In this document: in pieces, positions 34,617-43,791 of the stretch
Position numbering within the stretch: the first letter of the stretch is position 1
Layout: every line of letters begins with the position of its first letter
NCBI GenBank assembly: GCA_023428245.1
Contig: JAEYYX010000042.1
Span: 1 to 48,899, forward strand
Source of the DNA: Pseudomonadota bacterium
GTDB lineage: Bacteria > Myxococcota_A > Polyangia > Polyangiales > Polyangiaceae
DNA length: 48,899 nucleotides
Reading direction: 5' to 3'
Translations under genes and position numbers: made by a program
Notes under the pieces: model-generated
The model's input: the letters and a program-made list of their open reading frames with translations, nothing else
What the model was told of the DNA's origin: nothing
Databases searched by the model: none

Positions 34617-35972
34617 TCAGTCGCACTCGTCCGGACTCTCGAGCGTCGCGCCTACCTTCGCGCTAACGAGGGCCTTGACCTGGGACGAGGGCACCAAGCG
34701 ATCTTGGTACTCGTAGGGCGGGTTGAACGCGGTCCCGTAGCCTGTCGTGTTGCCGCTGGTGTTCTCGAAGATATTGCTGCCTTTGAGCTGGTGCGCTGAG
34801 CTTCCGCTCGCGTGGCTCGTGTAGATCGGGCTCTTGATGTCGATGAAGTGGTTCGCTTCCGTGAGCACGCGGCAGTCCTTGCCGGCCGAAATGCCGTAGT
34901 CGGAGACCAAGCCGTCGCGGGAGAAGAGGTTGTTCACGATGTGAATGTCGCCGTAGCGACAGCGGGGCTGACGCTGCGCGACGCCCGTGAACCAGTTGAA
35001 CATCAGCGTGATGTTCAGCTTCCCGACGCTCTCCGGTTCGTTGTCCGACGAGGCAACAAGGTTCGAGAAGTTGTGCTCGCCGCCCGTGCGGTAACCGAAA
35101 ATGTTCCAGGTGAAAGTGACGTTGTCAGCGCCTTTGACGACGTCGGCGTTTCCGTCCTGTCCATCCCAGAACTCGCAGTGATCGATCCAGACATTCTTCG
35201 ATGCCTCGATGTTCAAGTTGTCCCAGGCCTGATCGGAGTTCGAGCCGGGACCCTTGATCACGATGTTGCGGATGATGACGTTGCTCGAACCCTTGATCAG
35301 GATCGGGGCTTTGAGCTGCGTCCCTGGATGCAAACCAACGATGGTCTTGTTCGAGCCGACGGTCAGGCGATCGCCGGACCGGCCGTTCCAGCCAGCGCCC
35401 AGATTGCCGTCGATATGGATCACACGTGCAGCGTCCCCTGCGGCTGCGTTCTGAAGGTCAGCGAACGTCTTGACGACGGTGGGAGTGGCGGTTCCGCCGC
35501 CGGTCAGCAGAGCGGGCGTATTCGTGCGGCCGTTCCGGGTCGCCCAGCCCATCGGCGCACAGGCCGCTGGAGCACCGCCCGTGCCGCTCTCGGAGCCCCC
35601 GGAGCCATTCACCACACCTCCCACGCCCGCGTCCGCACCGCCCGTACTCGCATTCGTGCCCCCTGAGCTCAGCGCCCCGCCCGTAGCCTCGCTGCCGCCC
35701 GAAGCGTCAGCACCGCCCGCCGATGCTCCGCCTGCCGAGGACCCGCCTGAGGCGCTCTGTCCTCCTGCTGACGCGCCACCGCTGCCCGGAAGCGCCCCAC
35801 CGGAACCGACTTGGCTCCCACCTGAGCTGACATCCCCGCCCGCGCCCACCGCGGGCGCTCCGCCCGCCGCATCGCCATCTTCGCCCAAATCGCCGCCCGC
35901 TTCCGAGCAAGCCCCGCCGAACAGACCGAATGCGCAAAGGAAAAGCGCAGAACGGGAGGTTTTCGTCATCAT
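34617..35972 (-). CDS. PL1 pectate lyase lipoprotein
   Basis: This 451-residue lipoprotein (lipobox FGGAC) has a long SGGAxAGG linker to about residue 140, then a parallel beta-helix pectate lyase domain of family 1. Diagnostic parts are NVWIDHCEFWDGQDG with its calcium-binding Asp residues and VAQRQPRCRYGD (the RxPxxR catalytic motif), then IVNNLFSRDG. Pectate lyases cleave polygalacturonate by beta-elimination, with calcium. The gene ends 11 bases from the LamG-GH43 gene on the other strand, so pectin and arabinan side-chain enzymes sit back to back. Two adjacent ATG codons (35972, 35969) could start it; a GGGGGG stretch lies upstream. Confidence 0.87.
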   Translation of the reverse strand: MMTKTSRSALFLCAFGLFGGACSEAGGDLGEDGDAAGGAPAVGAGGDVSSGGSQVGSGGALPGSGGASAGGQSASGGSSAGGASAGGADASGGSEATGGALSSGGTNASTGGADAGVGGVVNGSGGSESGTGGAPAACAPMGWATRNGRTNTPALLTGGGTATPTVVKTFADLQNAAAGDAARVIHIDGNLGAGWNGRSGDRLTVGSNKTIVGLHPGTQLKAPILIKGSSNVIIRNIVIKGPGSNSDQAWDNLNIEASKNVWIDHCEFWDGQDGNADVVKGADNVTFTWNIFGYRTGGEHNFSNLVASSDNEPESVGKLNITLMFNWFTGVAQRQPRCRYGDIHIVNNLFSRDGLVSDYGISAGKDCRVLTEANHFIDIKSPIYTSHASGSSAHQLKGSNIFENTSGNTTGYGTAFNPPYEYQDRLVPSSQVKALVSAKVGATLESPDECD

Positions 35973-36050
35973 AGCGTGTCCCACCCCCCTTCATGCGGCG
36001 CCTTGCCGAATCGATCCCGAAATCTGGAGCGCGGCCCGGAGGACAAACCA

Positions 36051-36468
36051 TTACCCGAGCCGACGCGCGAATAAATGCAGCACATGCTGCCAAACGCGTT
36101 CGGCATGTGCCGCGTGATAGACCGCTAAGTCGGGCGCACAGAATCCGTGGCGCGTCCCCCGGTAGACCTCGACTTCGGCGGAAAGATGAGCGCTTTCGGA
36201 GCTCGTTTTTCGCCTCTGGATCTTTCGTGTCGTCATCCTCGGCGATGGCCACGAAGAACTCCGCCTTGATGTTCGGAATCAGCCTGTGGGGGCTCTCCGG
36301 GCGATCCGTCACCAGACCTCCGCCGTGGAGTGAGACTCCCGCGCCAATCCGGTCGGGCAGCGCCGCAGCTAAGCGAGAACTATAAGGTCCGGTCATACAG
36401 AACCCGATCACCCCCACCATCTTCTCCGAATCGACGCCAGGGCCGCATCCCCCGCCCGCGCCGATGCT
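36051..36468 (-). pseudogene. dienelactone hydrolase fragment, frameshifted
   Basis: Two minus-strand frames join to make the second half of a dienelactone hydrolase. One frame (about 36468 to 36198) reads VGVIGFCMTGPYSSRLAAALP and VAIAEDDDTKDPEAKNEL, with the nucleophile Cys in GFCMTG and a probable catalytic Asp. The next frame reads SAHLSAEVEVYRGTRHGFC and AERVWQHVLHLFARRLG, with the catalytic His in HGFC. The frames differ by one base around 36200, and the first 100 or so residues of the family are absent; the fragment begins about 27 bases after the stop of the oxidase gene. It is therefore degenerate and truncated. Confidence 0.72.
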
Positions 36469-36494
36469 CTGGCGCGAGCGGGGAAGATTTCGGT

Positions 36495-39400
36495 CTATTG
36501 AGCGGAGACGACGACCGGCTGCCAGTTGCTGCCGTTCGTGGTCGCGCAGAAGCCGACAACTGTCGAAGAGTTCGGTCCCAAGGTCGAGTTCCAGCTCATC
36601 GGCGTAACGGTCTTCTGCGCGCCATTCCCAGCGTAGTTCGCGCTCCAGCCGTTGTTCATCGTGGACTGATTCATGTTCAGAACCACGGTCCAGGTCGAGA
36701 CTGTCGTCGAGGAGGTGTTCCGGATCGTCACGTCGGCGCAATACCCACCGCCCCAGGTCGACTGGTAGCTGAGCTGCGCAGTCACTCTGGTCGCCGGTGG
36801 TGCCACGCATACGCCGCCCGTGCAAACACCGCTCTGACAGTCATTTCCGCCACCGCACATCTTATTCGAGCTGCACTTAGCGCACACGCCGCCACAATCG
36901 ACGTCCGTCTCGCTCTGATTCCGGATGCCGTCTGTGCAGGTCGGTGCCGCCACGCACACGTTCCCTGTGCAAACTCCGCTCGCGCAATCACTCGCAGTGC
37001 TGCACGTCTGGTTCAGGCCGCACTTGACGCAAACGCCACCGCAATCGACGTCCGTTTCGCTCTGATTCCGGATGCGGTCCGTACACGTCGGAGCAGCTAC
37101 GCAGACGTACCCTGTGCAGACCCCGCTCATGCAGTCAGCGTGACCGCCGCAAGAGCCCCCGTTCGGACAACCGGGGCACACGCCACCGCAGTCGACGTCA
37201 GTCTCGTCCTGGTTCAGGATCTCATCTTCGCAGGTCGGAACCGCTGCGCAGATCCCCGATTCGCACAGCGCACTCAGGCAGTCCGCTGCTACCTGACAGT
37301 CTCGATCCCCCTCACATGGAAGGCAGCCTCCGCCGCAATCGACGTCCGTCTCGCTCCCATTGTGAACTCCGTCTTCGCAGCTCGGCTGAGGGAGGCAAAG
37401 GTTCTCGACGCAAAGTCCACTGCCACAATCCAGCGCCTCGCGGCACTCCGCTCCGTCCACGCAGGGAGGACACTCTCCGCCGCAGTCGACGTCCGTCTCG
37501 CTGTCGTTCTTGATGCCGTCGCCGCAACCACGCTGAGGGAAGCCCTCGTCCCGCGCGTCGATCTGGCGGACGTAAGCAGCCAGGTCAGAGAGTTCCTGAG
37601 GCTCGATCGCGAGGCCAAAATGAGCACCGATGGCTTCTTCGATGGTCGGGGCCGAGCCATCGTGGAGGTAGGGAGCTGTCCTCCACACGCCACGAAGCGG
37701 CGGGACGTCAATGCCCAAGAGAGATCCGTACAGGCGCTGCCCACTTGCCTCTTTGAGTGTGCCGATGTCCTTCGGCTCGAGGGAGGACTCGTTCGAGAAG
37801 GTCGAGCCGTAGTGACATGAGGTGCACCCGACTTCCACGAAGAGACCACGCCCTCGCGCACCAGCTTCGGTGAGCGAAGCGCCGCGCTCCGGGCTCGGAG
37901 GAGTCGCCTTGAGCGAGCCCACGTAGGCAGCGAGAGCGTCCAGTTCCCCGCTCAAACCGGCCTTCGGGGCGCCGAGAGACTCACTCACGTTCCCGCTCAG
38001 GAAGACTGCGTCAGAGAGAAGTCCGGTACCTCCGGCCAGACCTCGGATCTGTGCCTCGAAGTCCTGCACTTCGTCGAAGTTCCCGCTCCAATGCAGAAGG
38101 CGCGTCGCGCCGCCGGCTCCGACAAGACTGATCGTGTTGCGAAGACCTTCGCCCTGTCCGCTCAAATCCCAGATGCGTCCATCCTGCTCGCCTTCCGCGT
38201 GGCAGCTTGCGCAGCTCATATATCCATCCCGGGCGAGACGAGTATCGAAGGCATCGTAAAAGAGCTGCTTTCCAAGGAGAAGCTCGGCGGAGAGCGGTTC
38301 GTTCGTCGCCGTCGCTACTGTCGTGACAGGCGTCATCGAGAACGTCCCGTAACCGACGAGCGGCGAGAGCTCGAAGACACTCAGGCTCCGGTCCATGAAG
38401 TTCTGGACGAAGAGCCGCGTCCCATCCTCTGAGACGATCAAGCTCTGGGGCGCCCGACCCACGCGAACCCGGAACAGCTCACTGCCAAGCACGGGGTTCA
38501 GCACGGCGACCTCACGGCTCGTTTCCAGAGCCGCAAACAAGTACGCACCACTCGGGTGGAACGCGACAGCCGAGACGAGACCGGCGTTGTCAACGTCGAC
38601 GCGGCCTCCGAGATCTTCCGCCTCTGCCTGGAGGTCGAGACGCGACACAATCGCGCGCACGGTATTCTGGAAGTCGAGATTCAGGCCATCTCGAGCGAGG
38701 CCTCGCGCGATGTTGTCCTGCTTCGAGGGGATCCAGAGAGATGCTCCGTCAGGCGACACCACGGGAGCACCGAGATAGTTCGGGAGACCTCGACCGCTCA
38801 CCGACGTGTCCGCCACGTCGCTGTGAGCGAGAGTGAGCGTCCGCGAAGCCGAGAGGCCCGGCAAGTCGAAGGCGCGCACCTCAGCGCGTCCCGCCGCAGT
38901 CAGAGGTGAAACAGTCGCCTCTCCCGGAACCGGCGGGCTGATGAAGCGCGAGACGAAGAGGCGGCCGCCGTCGCTCGTGATGCCGATCCCGCGCGGATGG
39001 GCACCGGCGTCTCTCGTAGTCAGCACAGCACCGGTTGTCCCATTGAGCTCGAGCAGCTCCAAGGTCCCCTCGAGGCTCACGTAAGCAAGCCCCGTCGCCG
39101 GGGAAAAAACGAGACCGTAGGGTCGCGAGCCCTCCGTCAAGGAGATCGACTGCACTACCGCGAGGGAGCTCGGATCGATGACCGAGATCTGGGCGGCGTC
39201 GCGGGATGTCACCCAAACGCGTCCGTCGGGAGCGACCGCAATGGAGCGCGGCGCCTTTCCGACTCCAATCTGAGCAACACGGGTCCCATGCGTCGCGTCG
39301 ATCACACCGACCGAGTCGTGATCAGGATGAACGACCCAAACTCGGGCGGGTCCGCTCGTCAGGGCCAACTGCGACGAGCTGCGCCCTACGCCCGCAAGAG

Positions 39401-41888
39401 ACTCAGCTCGCACAGCCTGCGCAAAGGAGCGACTTACCTGTCGCCCGTCGCTCATCCGAACGGTCAGGGTGACGAGATAGATGCCCGGGCTTGCGTAGAC
39501 GTGCGTCGCGTTCGGCGTCGTTCGCTCCGCCTCAGCGCCAGTTCCGTCGCCAAAGTCCCAAATGTAACGGGCGCCGGGGACCGAGAGCGCGGCCGCGTAA
39601 CTTGCGGTAGCGCCGACGGCGACGATGGGCGCTTCGATCGCCGGAATCGTCGGAAGCGGCGCTCTTCGGAGCGTGAAGGTCGCGTCCACGGCGAAGGTTC
39701 CGCCAGAGCTCACCTGATCGATCCAAAGCTCGTAGTTTCGGTGCCGGATCACCCGATCCGGGAAGTTCTTAGAGCGGAAGGTAAACCCGGTGCCGCTCAG
39801 ACCCGGTTCGACGCAGAAGGTCGCGTCGCTCTTGAAGAGCGCGTTGCCGTCGTTCGGGTCAACGCGGAGCCGATAGCTATAGTGCCGGAGCCAGCGTCCC
39901 GGCTGAGCCACGGACTCAAAGGAGACGCAGCTCGAATCGGCGAGACCATCGCGAACGATGAACTTTGCTGAGAGGAGGTCGGCCTCGCTCGGGTTCTCGC
40001 CGAGCGTCTTCAATACCCCGAGCGACTGCGAGTTCGTAGCCCAGGAGGAATTGGCCACGTTGACGCTCATGAGCGTGAGGTCACTCCCCTTCTGCAGCAC
40101 CGTGTGAACGGGAGGAGCCGATAGAGATTCACCGACCGCAACGATGACACCCTTGGAAGGCACACCCTGGGTGTCGAGGACAAACGCCAAGTAATAGCCG
40201 GGTGGAGCGACGTTTCTGTCGTGGGGGATTCGCGCGCCAATACGGCTTCCTACCTGAACGAAGGGCAGCTCGATTCTCCTCTGCGACGTGTTGAAAGAGT
40301 GCGTCACGCTGCTCGCCCCGAGGAGGACGACGCGGGAGATGGTTTGGCTCGCGGCCAGCTCGAGCTCGAGAGTCTCCCCATACTTGGGCGCGAGTGAGCT
40401 CGCGGCGATAGCACGAGGCCTTGGTGCGAGTTCGGCGGCACCACTGTGCGTCGAGCGGAACAAGTAGGGCGGGTAATAGATCTCGGCGTTCAGGTTATTG
40501 ACGGGGCCCGGCGCGCCGCCGCCCGTCGAGAGGATGGTTCCGTTCGGGAGCAGGATCGCAGCGGAGTGGTAGACGCGGATCACCGCGGCATTCGCCCCGA
40601 GCGACCAGGTGCCGGTCTCGGGATCCCAGAGTTCGGCCACGTAGACAGCATCGGAGCCGCCGTTATTCCCGTAGCGGGTCCCCCCCGTAACCACGACGCG
40701 CCCGTCGGGAAGCACTGTCAAGCTCGGCCATTGACGGCCGACGCTCATCGGACTCGTGTCGCTGACCACCGGCGAACCGCCGTTGAGGTCAAAGACCGTT
40801 GCGTAGGGACTGCCCGGGAGATTGTGCCCGTCGTAGTAGCCATTGCCGCCGACTTGCAGAATGCGCCCGGGAGCGAACATCGCCGCAGCGCTCGTCGGAC
40901 CAATGTTCGGCAAGGTCGTCGCGCTCGCTGGAGTCTTAAAGCTCCCGGCAACGCGGATAGAGCCATTCCCTGCGGGATTCAGGTACCACATTTTCTCGGA
41001 CGAGATACCGAAGACCTCACCGTTCGGGGCAACCCAGGCCCGAGGATACCAATAGCGATGATGATCAGGACCAAATGCGTCGCGGCTCGTGGCGCCAAAT
41101 AGGCTCCGGAAGCCGATGCCGGGCTCATAGATTTCCGGGACCATCGAGACTTGACCCGCGTTGATCGCAGACGCCGGGTCCTGGAACGCGCGCAGAGCGG
41201 CGTAGGGACCCGAACCTCCGAGCATGATGAACCGACCATCGCTCAGGGTGACCAAAGACCCGTACCAACGATCGCTTGCCATACGGAAAGGAGACTTCTG
41301 GACCACGCCAGTCGTCGGGGTGAGCAGACTATTGTCGCGCGGCGAGTTCCCACCGGAGATGAACAGCGAACCGTCCTCTAAGAACGCCGCGCTGCTACAG
41401 AAGCTGTTTACACGCTGCGCGTCATAGGTCGTCGTATGGCTCGCGGCGGTGAAGCCGAGAGTCGGGTTCCAGATGTCCATGGTGCGCCCGTCTTGGGTCG
41501 CGGCCTGACCCGAGGGAGTGCCGTAGGTCACGACCCGACCGTTCGGAAGCAGGGTCGAGTGGAGCCCATTGAGGGGCCAGCTTTGAACGGGAGACCACAT
41601 GCCGCGCAACGGTGCGCTCGCCGGGGGCACGAGGCCGCTCAGCATCGGATCGGGTTCGTCGGGGAGCTCGACCGCGAGCGGCACGCTCAGATCGGAGACC
41701 GAAAGCGGCTGCGTCTCTTCTCGCGCAGGCTCATCGAGCTCGTCGGCCGTCAGCTCGGGGTCTCCGTACGCACAAGCAAGTTCGAAAGCACCCATCAGGA
41801 AGATCAGGGCAAGTCGAGCGCCACCGCGGAGCGAGCGATAAAGAGAGGGCACGGAGGAGCGAAGTGTCGGAGCAGTCAATTCTTTCAC
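36495..41888 (-). CDS. copper-radical oxidase / diheme peroxidase-like / CBM2 fusion
   Basis: This 1797-residue exported protein (possible lipid Cys39) has several domains in order. A galactose/glyoxal-oxidase-like Kelch and DUF1929 part spans about 95-590, with Cys164 (NSFCSS), Tyr209 (RWYGS), Tyr440-His441 (RVYHSA) and His530 (VTHSFN) matching the cross-linked Tyr-Cys and copper ligands of galactose oxidase. An AbfB-like domain (about 605-745) and a PKD domain (about 750-828, WDFGDGTG) follow, then a YVTN propeller (about 840-1180). Next comes a two-heme cytochrome c peroxidase/MauG-like module (about 1195-1445; CASCH at 1226, CTSCH at 1355, APYLHDG). Five Cys-rich repeats (1455-1697) and a CBM2 cellulose-binding domain (1700-1797) finish it. 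Oxidation of sugars or aldehydes with H2O2 release is expected. GTG starts inside the sco stop (GTGA). Confidence 0.88.
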   Translation of the reverse strand: MKELTAPTLRSSVPSLYRSLRGGARLALIFLMGAFELACAYGDPELTADELDEPAREETQPLSVSDLSVPLAVELPDEPDPMLSGLVPPASAPLRGMWSPVQSWPLNGLHSTLLPNGRVVTYGTPSGQAATQDGRTMDIWNPTLGFTAASHTTTYDAQRVNSFCSSAAFLEDGSLFISGGNSPRDNSLLTPTTGVVQKSPFRMASDRWYGSLVTLSDGRFIMLGGSGPYAALRAFQDPASAINAGQVSMVPEIYEPGIGFRSLFGATSRDAFGPDHHRYWYPRAWVAPNGEVFGISSEKMWYLNPAGNGSIRVAGSFKTPASATTLPNIGPTSAAAMFAPGRILQVGGNGYYDGHNLPGSPYATVFDLNGGSPVVSDTSPMSVGRQWPSLTVLPDGRVVVTGGTRYGNNGGSDAVYVAELWDPETGTWSLGANAAVIRVYHSAAILLPNGTILSTGGGAPGPVNNLNAEIYYPPYLFRSTHSGAAELAPRPRAIAASSLAPKYGETLELELAASQTISRVVLLGASSVTHSFNTSQRRIELPFVQVGSRIGARIPHDRNVAPPGYYLAFVLDTQGVPSKGVIVAVGESLSAPPVHTVLQKGSDLTLMSVNVANSSWATNSQSLGVLKTLGENPSEADLLSAKFIVRDGLADSSCVSFESVAQPGRWLRHYSYRLRVDPNDGNALFKSDATFCVEPGLSGTGFTFRSKNFPDRVIRHRNYELWIDQVSSGGTFAVDATFTLRRAPLPTIPAIEAPIVAVGATASYAAALSVPGARYIWDFGDGTGAEAERTTPNATHVYASPGIYLVTLTVRMSDGRQVSRSFAQAVRAESLAGVGRSSSQLALTSGPARVWVVHPDHDSVGVIDATHGTRVAQIGVGKAPRSIAVAPDGRVWVTSRDAAQISVIDPSSLAVVQSISLTEGSRPYGLVFSPATGLAYVSLEGTLELLELNGTTGAVLTTRDAGAHPRGIGITSDGGRLFVSRFISPPVPGEATVSPLTAAGRAEVRAFDLPGLSASRTLTLAHSDVADTSVSGRGLPNYLGAPVVSPDGASLWIPSKQDNIARGLARDGLNLDFQNTVRAIVSRLDLQAEAEDLGGRVDVDNAGLVSAVAFHPSGAYLFAALETSREVAVLNPVLGSELFRVRVGRAPQSLIVSEDGTRLFVQNFMDRSLSVFELSPLVGYGTFSMTPVTTVATATNEPLSAELLLGKQLFYDAFDTRLARDGYMSCASCHAEGEQDGRIWDLSGQGEGLRNTISLVGAGGATRLLHWSGNFDEVQDFEAQIRGLAGGTGLLSDAVFLSGNVSESLGAPKAGLSGELDALAAYVGSLKATPPSPERGASLTEAGARGRGLFVEVGCTSCHYGSTFSNESSLEPKDIGTLKEASGQRLYGSLLGIDVPPLRGVWRTAPYLHDGSAPTIEEAIGAHFGLAIEPQELSDLAAYVRQIDARDEGFPQRGCGDGIKNDSETDVDCGGECPPCVDGAECREALDCGSGLCVENLCLPQPSCEDGVHNGSETDVDCGGGCLPCEGDRDCQVAADCLSALCESGICAAVPTCEDEILNQDETDVDCGGVCPGCPNGGSCGGHADCMSGVCTGYVCVAAPTCTDRIRNQSETDVDCGGVCVKCGLNQTCSTASDCASGVCTGNVCVAAPTCTDGIRNQSETDVDCGGVCAKCSSNKMCGGGNDCQSGVCTGGVCVAPPATRVTAQLSYQSTWGGGYCADVTIRNTSSTTVSTWTVVLNMNQSTMNNGWSANYAGNGAQKTVTPMSWNSTLGPNSSTVVGFCATTNGSNWQPVVVSAQ
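36791..37526 (-). repeat. five 49-residue Cys-rich repeats within the oxidase
   Basis: Residues 1455 to about 1697 of the oxidase are five repeats of about 49 residues (147 bases). Each starts CxDxxxNxxETDVDCGG and continues CPxC or CxxC, then CxxxxDCxSGxC and VC. Repeats four and five are almost identical (CTDRIRNQSETDVDCGG and CTDGIRNQSETDVDCGG), which indicates recent duplication. The repeats link the heme module to CBM2 and probably form a disulfide-rich stalk. Confidence 0.9.
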
Positions 41889-42538
41889 TGTAAAGTCCAG
41901 GATGAGGCCAAAGTGAGGGAGCTTTCGACGCGAGCGAGGGCGACGATCTCAGAAGCAAGGTGTGCGGCGTCGACGTCGGCGGCGTTGTAACGTTGCAGAG
42001 GGCGCCCCGTGGCGTCGAAGAGATAGATGGTCAAGCTATGGGCAGTCGGAACGCGAGCAGCGCCCGGCTCAAAGACTGTGAGTCGTGCGGCAAGCGCATC
42101 AAGAGCTCCGCTGCCGGGCCTGAGGAAGCGCCAAGCCGGATCGCGGAGGCCCTCACGATCCGCAAATGACAGAAGTTGACTCGGGGTGTCGTTCTCGGGA
42201 TCGACGGTGATCGAGACGATGGCGACTCTGGCTCGCAGCTCAGGCGAAAGCTCTTGTCGTGTTTGCTTGAGGAGCCCGGCCACTCGTGGACACGCCACGG
42301 GACAGCTCGTGAACATGAAATGAAGAAGAAAGGGGCGCCCGGCGAGCGAACTCACAGGGAAGTCAGTCCCATCCTGATCGGTCCATTCGAGCCCACTCAG
42401 GACCTCTGGCCCACCTCCCGGCGACGTTTCGCGACAGCCAGCGAGCATCGTCAGACTCAAAAGCAGCCCGAATGTCCAACGGAACGCCTGTAAGCTGGTG
42501 ACCGAAGCGCTCCGACATGTCGCTGGATGGAAGAGCAT
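41885..42538 (-). CDS. Sco1/SenC copper chaperone lipoprotein
   Basis: This 217-residue lipoprotein (MLAGC, Cys35) has the Sco thioredoxin-like fold with the copper-binding pair Cys79 and Cys83 in TSCPVACPRV and the distal His167 in PTAHSLTIYLFD. Sco proteins deliver copper to, or reduce thiols of, copper enzymes outside the cytoplasmic membrane, most often the CuA site of cytochrome oxidase. No cytochrome oxidase genes are here; instead the stop codon overlaps the start of the copper-radical oxidase, so copper supply to that enzyme is the natural inference. ATG at 42538 is used; the ribosome site is weak. Confidence 0.9.
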   Translation of the reverse strand: MLFHPATCRSASVTSLQAFRWTFGLLLSLTMLAGCRETSPGGGPEVLSGLEWTDQDGTDFPVSSLAGRPFLLHFMFTSCPVACPRVAGLLKQTRQELSPELRARVAIVSITVDPENDTPSQLLSFADREGLRDPAWRFLRPGSGALDALAARLTVFEPGAARVPTAHSLTIYLFDATGRPLQRYNAADVDAAHLASEIVALARVESSLTLASSWTLQ

Positions 42539-42801
42539 TCCCCACTCTTACCAGATGACCATGAGAGCGGGAAGACATAAAGCTGTCGCTGATTAAATAT
42601 TCCGTCCTGAAGAGAAAGCGACTCCATAGCGCGCGGAGTCCGGCTCAGCGAAGGAAGATCTCCCCTCCCTGTTCCGGACCAGCTGGGTTGGGGTTGGCTC
42701 CGGCGCGCGGGAGCTACGCCGAGGCAATTCGGGCGCACGCGCGCCTCCCCCTCGCTCCAGCGTGCGGCTATAGGCCGCCCCGCCAGAGGCCAACGTCGAG
42801 C

Positions 42802-43491
42802 TTAGGAGCGCGCGTAGTGGATCACGTCCATGAGGCGCGCCTCCCGCGATCCACGATTTTCGTAGGAATGCTTCTGGTCAGCCCGGAAGAACACAGAATC
42901 GCCAGTCTGAAGATCGCAAACAGTATCCCCGACGGTCAAACGCACCGTTCCGACCAGGACGATCACCGTCTCGGTCGTCCCCCGCGCATGAGGCTCGCTT
43001 TCGTGGAGGGCCTTCGGCAGAAGGCGCAGCTCATAGACCTCGGTCGTCGTCGCGGAGCCCCCCGGCGAGAGCAATCGACTCTCCGTGCGTCCGTCGGTAC
43101 TGCGCAAAGGCAACGCGTCCCCTGCTCGAAGCACGAGGATCGAACGGTCTGAGTCCGTGGCGAGAAGGTCGTGGAACGGAATCTCGAGCCCGACGGCTAT
43201 CTTCCAAAGAACAGCGAGAGTCGGATTCGTCCGGGCCCCCTCGATCTGCGAAAGGGCCGCCCGGCTCACCCCGCTGCGCGCTGAAAGGTCGTCGAGCGAG
43301 AGGCCTCTCTCGTGACGATACTTACGAAGGGCCTCCGCAACGCGGCGGGCCAGCTCCGCCGCACCAAGCTCATCGCCTACCTCTGCGCTCGCGCGCGGGC
43401 GGGCTTGCCGCTTCTTCTCCGCATCCTCCACATCGGGGCTGCGCTTGGCTTTCTGAAGATCTTTGGAGGAAGCCTTGCTGGCGCGGGCCAT
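42802..43491 (-). CDS. XRE-family regulator with cupin domain
   Basis: The 229-residue protein has a basic N-terminal stretch, a helix-turn-helix of the XRE type at about 55-110 (LSLDDLSARSGVSRAALSQIEGA, key part SGVSRAALSQIE), and a C-terminal cupin at about 150-225 (HARGTTETVIVLVG, GDSVFFRADQKHSYEN). Such HTH-cupin regulators bind a small molecule in the cupin and often control nearby transport or catabolic genes. It is upstream of sco on the same strand, separated by 263 bases. It could control the oxidase operon, but other targets are equally possible. Confidence 0.88.
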   Translation of the reverse strand: MARASKASSKDLQKAKRSPDVEDAEKKRQARPRASAEVGDELGAAELARRVAEALRKYRHERGLSLDDLSARSGVSRAALSQIEGARTNPTLAVLWKIAVGLEIPFHDLLATDSDRSILVLRAGDALPLRSTDGRTESRLLSPGGSATTTEVYELRLLPKALHESEPHARGTTETVIVLVGTVRLTVGDTVCDLQTGDSVFFRADQKHSYENRGSREARLMDVIHYARS

Positions 43492-43791
43492 CGGGACCAT
43501 GAGCTAACACGCCCGTGGACCCAACTCCACGGAAACGGACAAAAGACGGCTCGTCAGGACAACAAAGGGGCGCCCCCAAGAGCCCGGGTCGTCTTTTTGG
43601 CCCCGGTCCATCACCTCTGCCTGGGTCCGACCGAGCCTTCGCCTGGACTTGACCCCTCTCTGGGTCGTCCCGGCGCCCCCCGGCTCAGGAGATCCCTCTT
43701 CGCCCCCCGCCCGACCTCCACCAAGAAAGACAGCGGACGCCCCCAGGAACGCGGGAACGCGGAATCGCCCTCCGAAAATCGGGGAGAAAGG

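Noticed and set aside
36495..37526. Separate gene for the Cys-rich and CBM2 part of the oxidase
   Set aside because: The frame is continuous with the heme module, with no stop or internal ribosome site that stands out.
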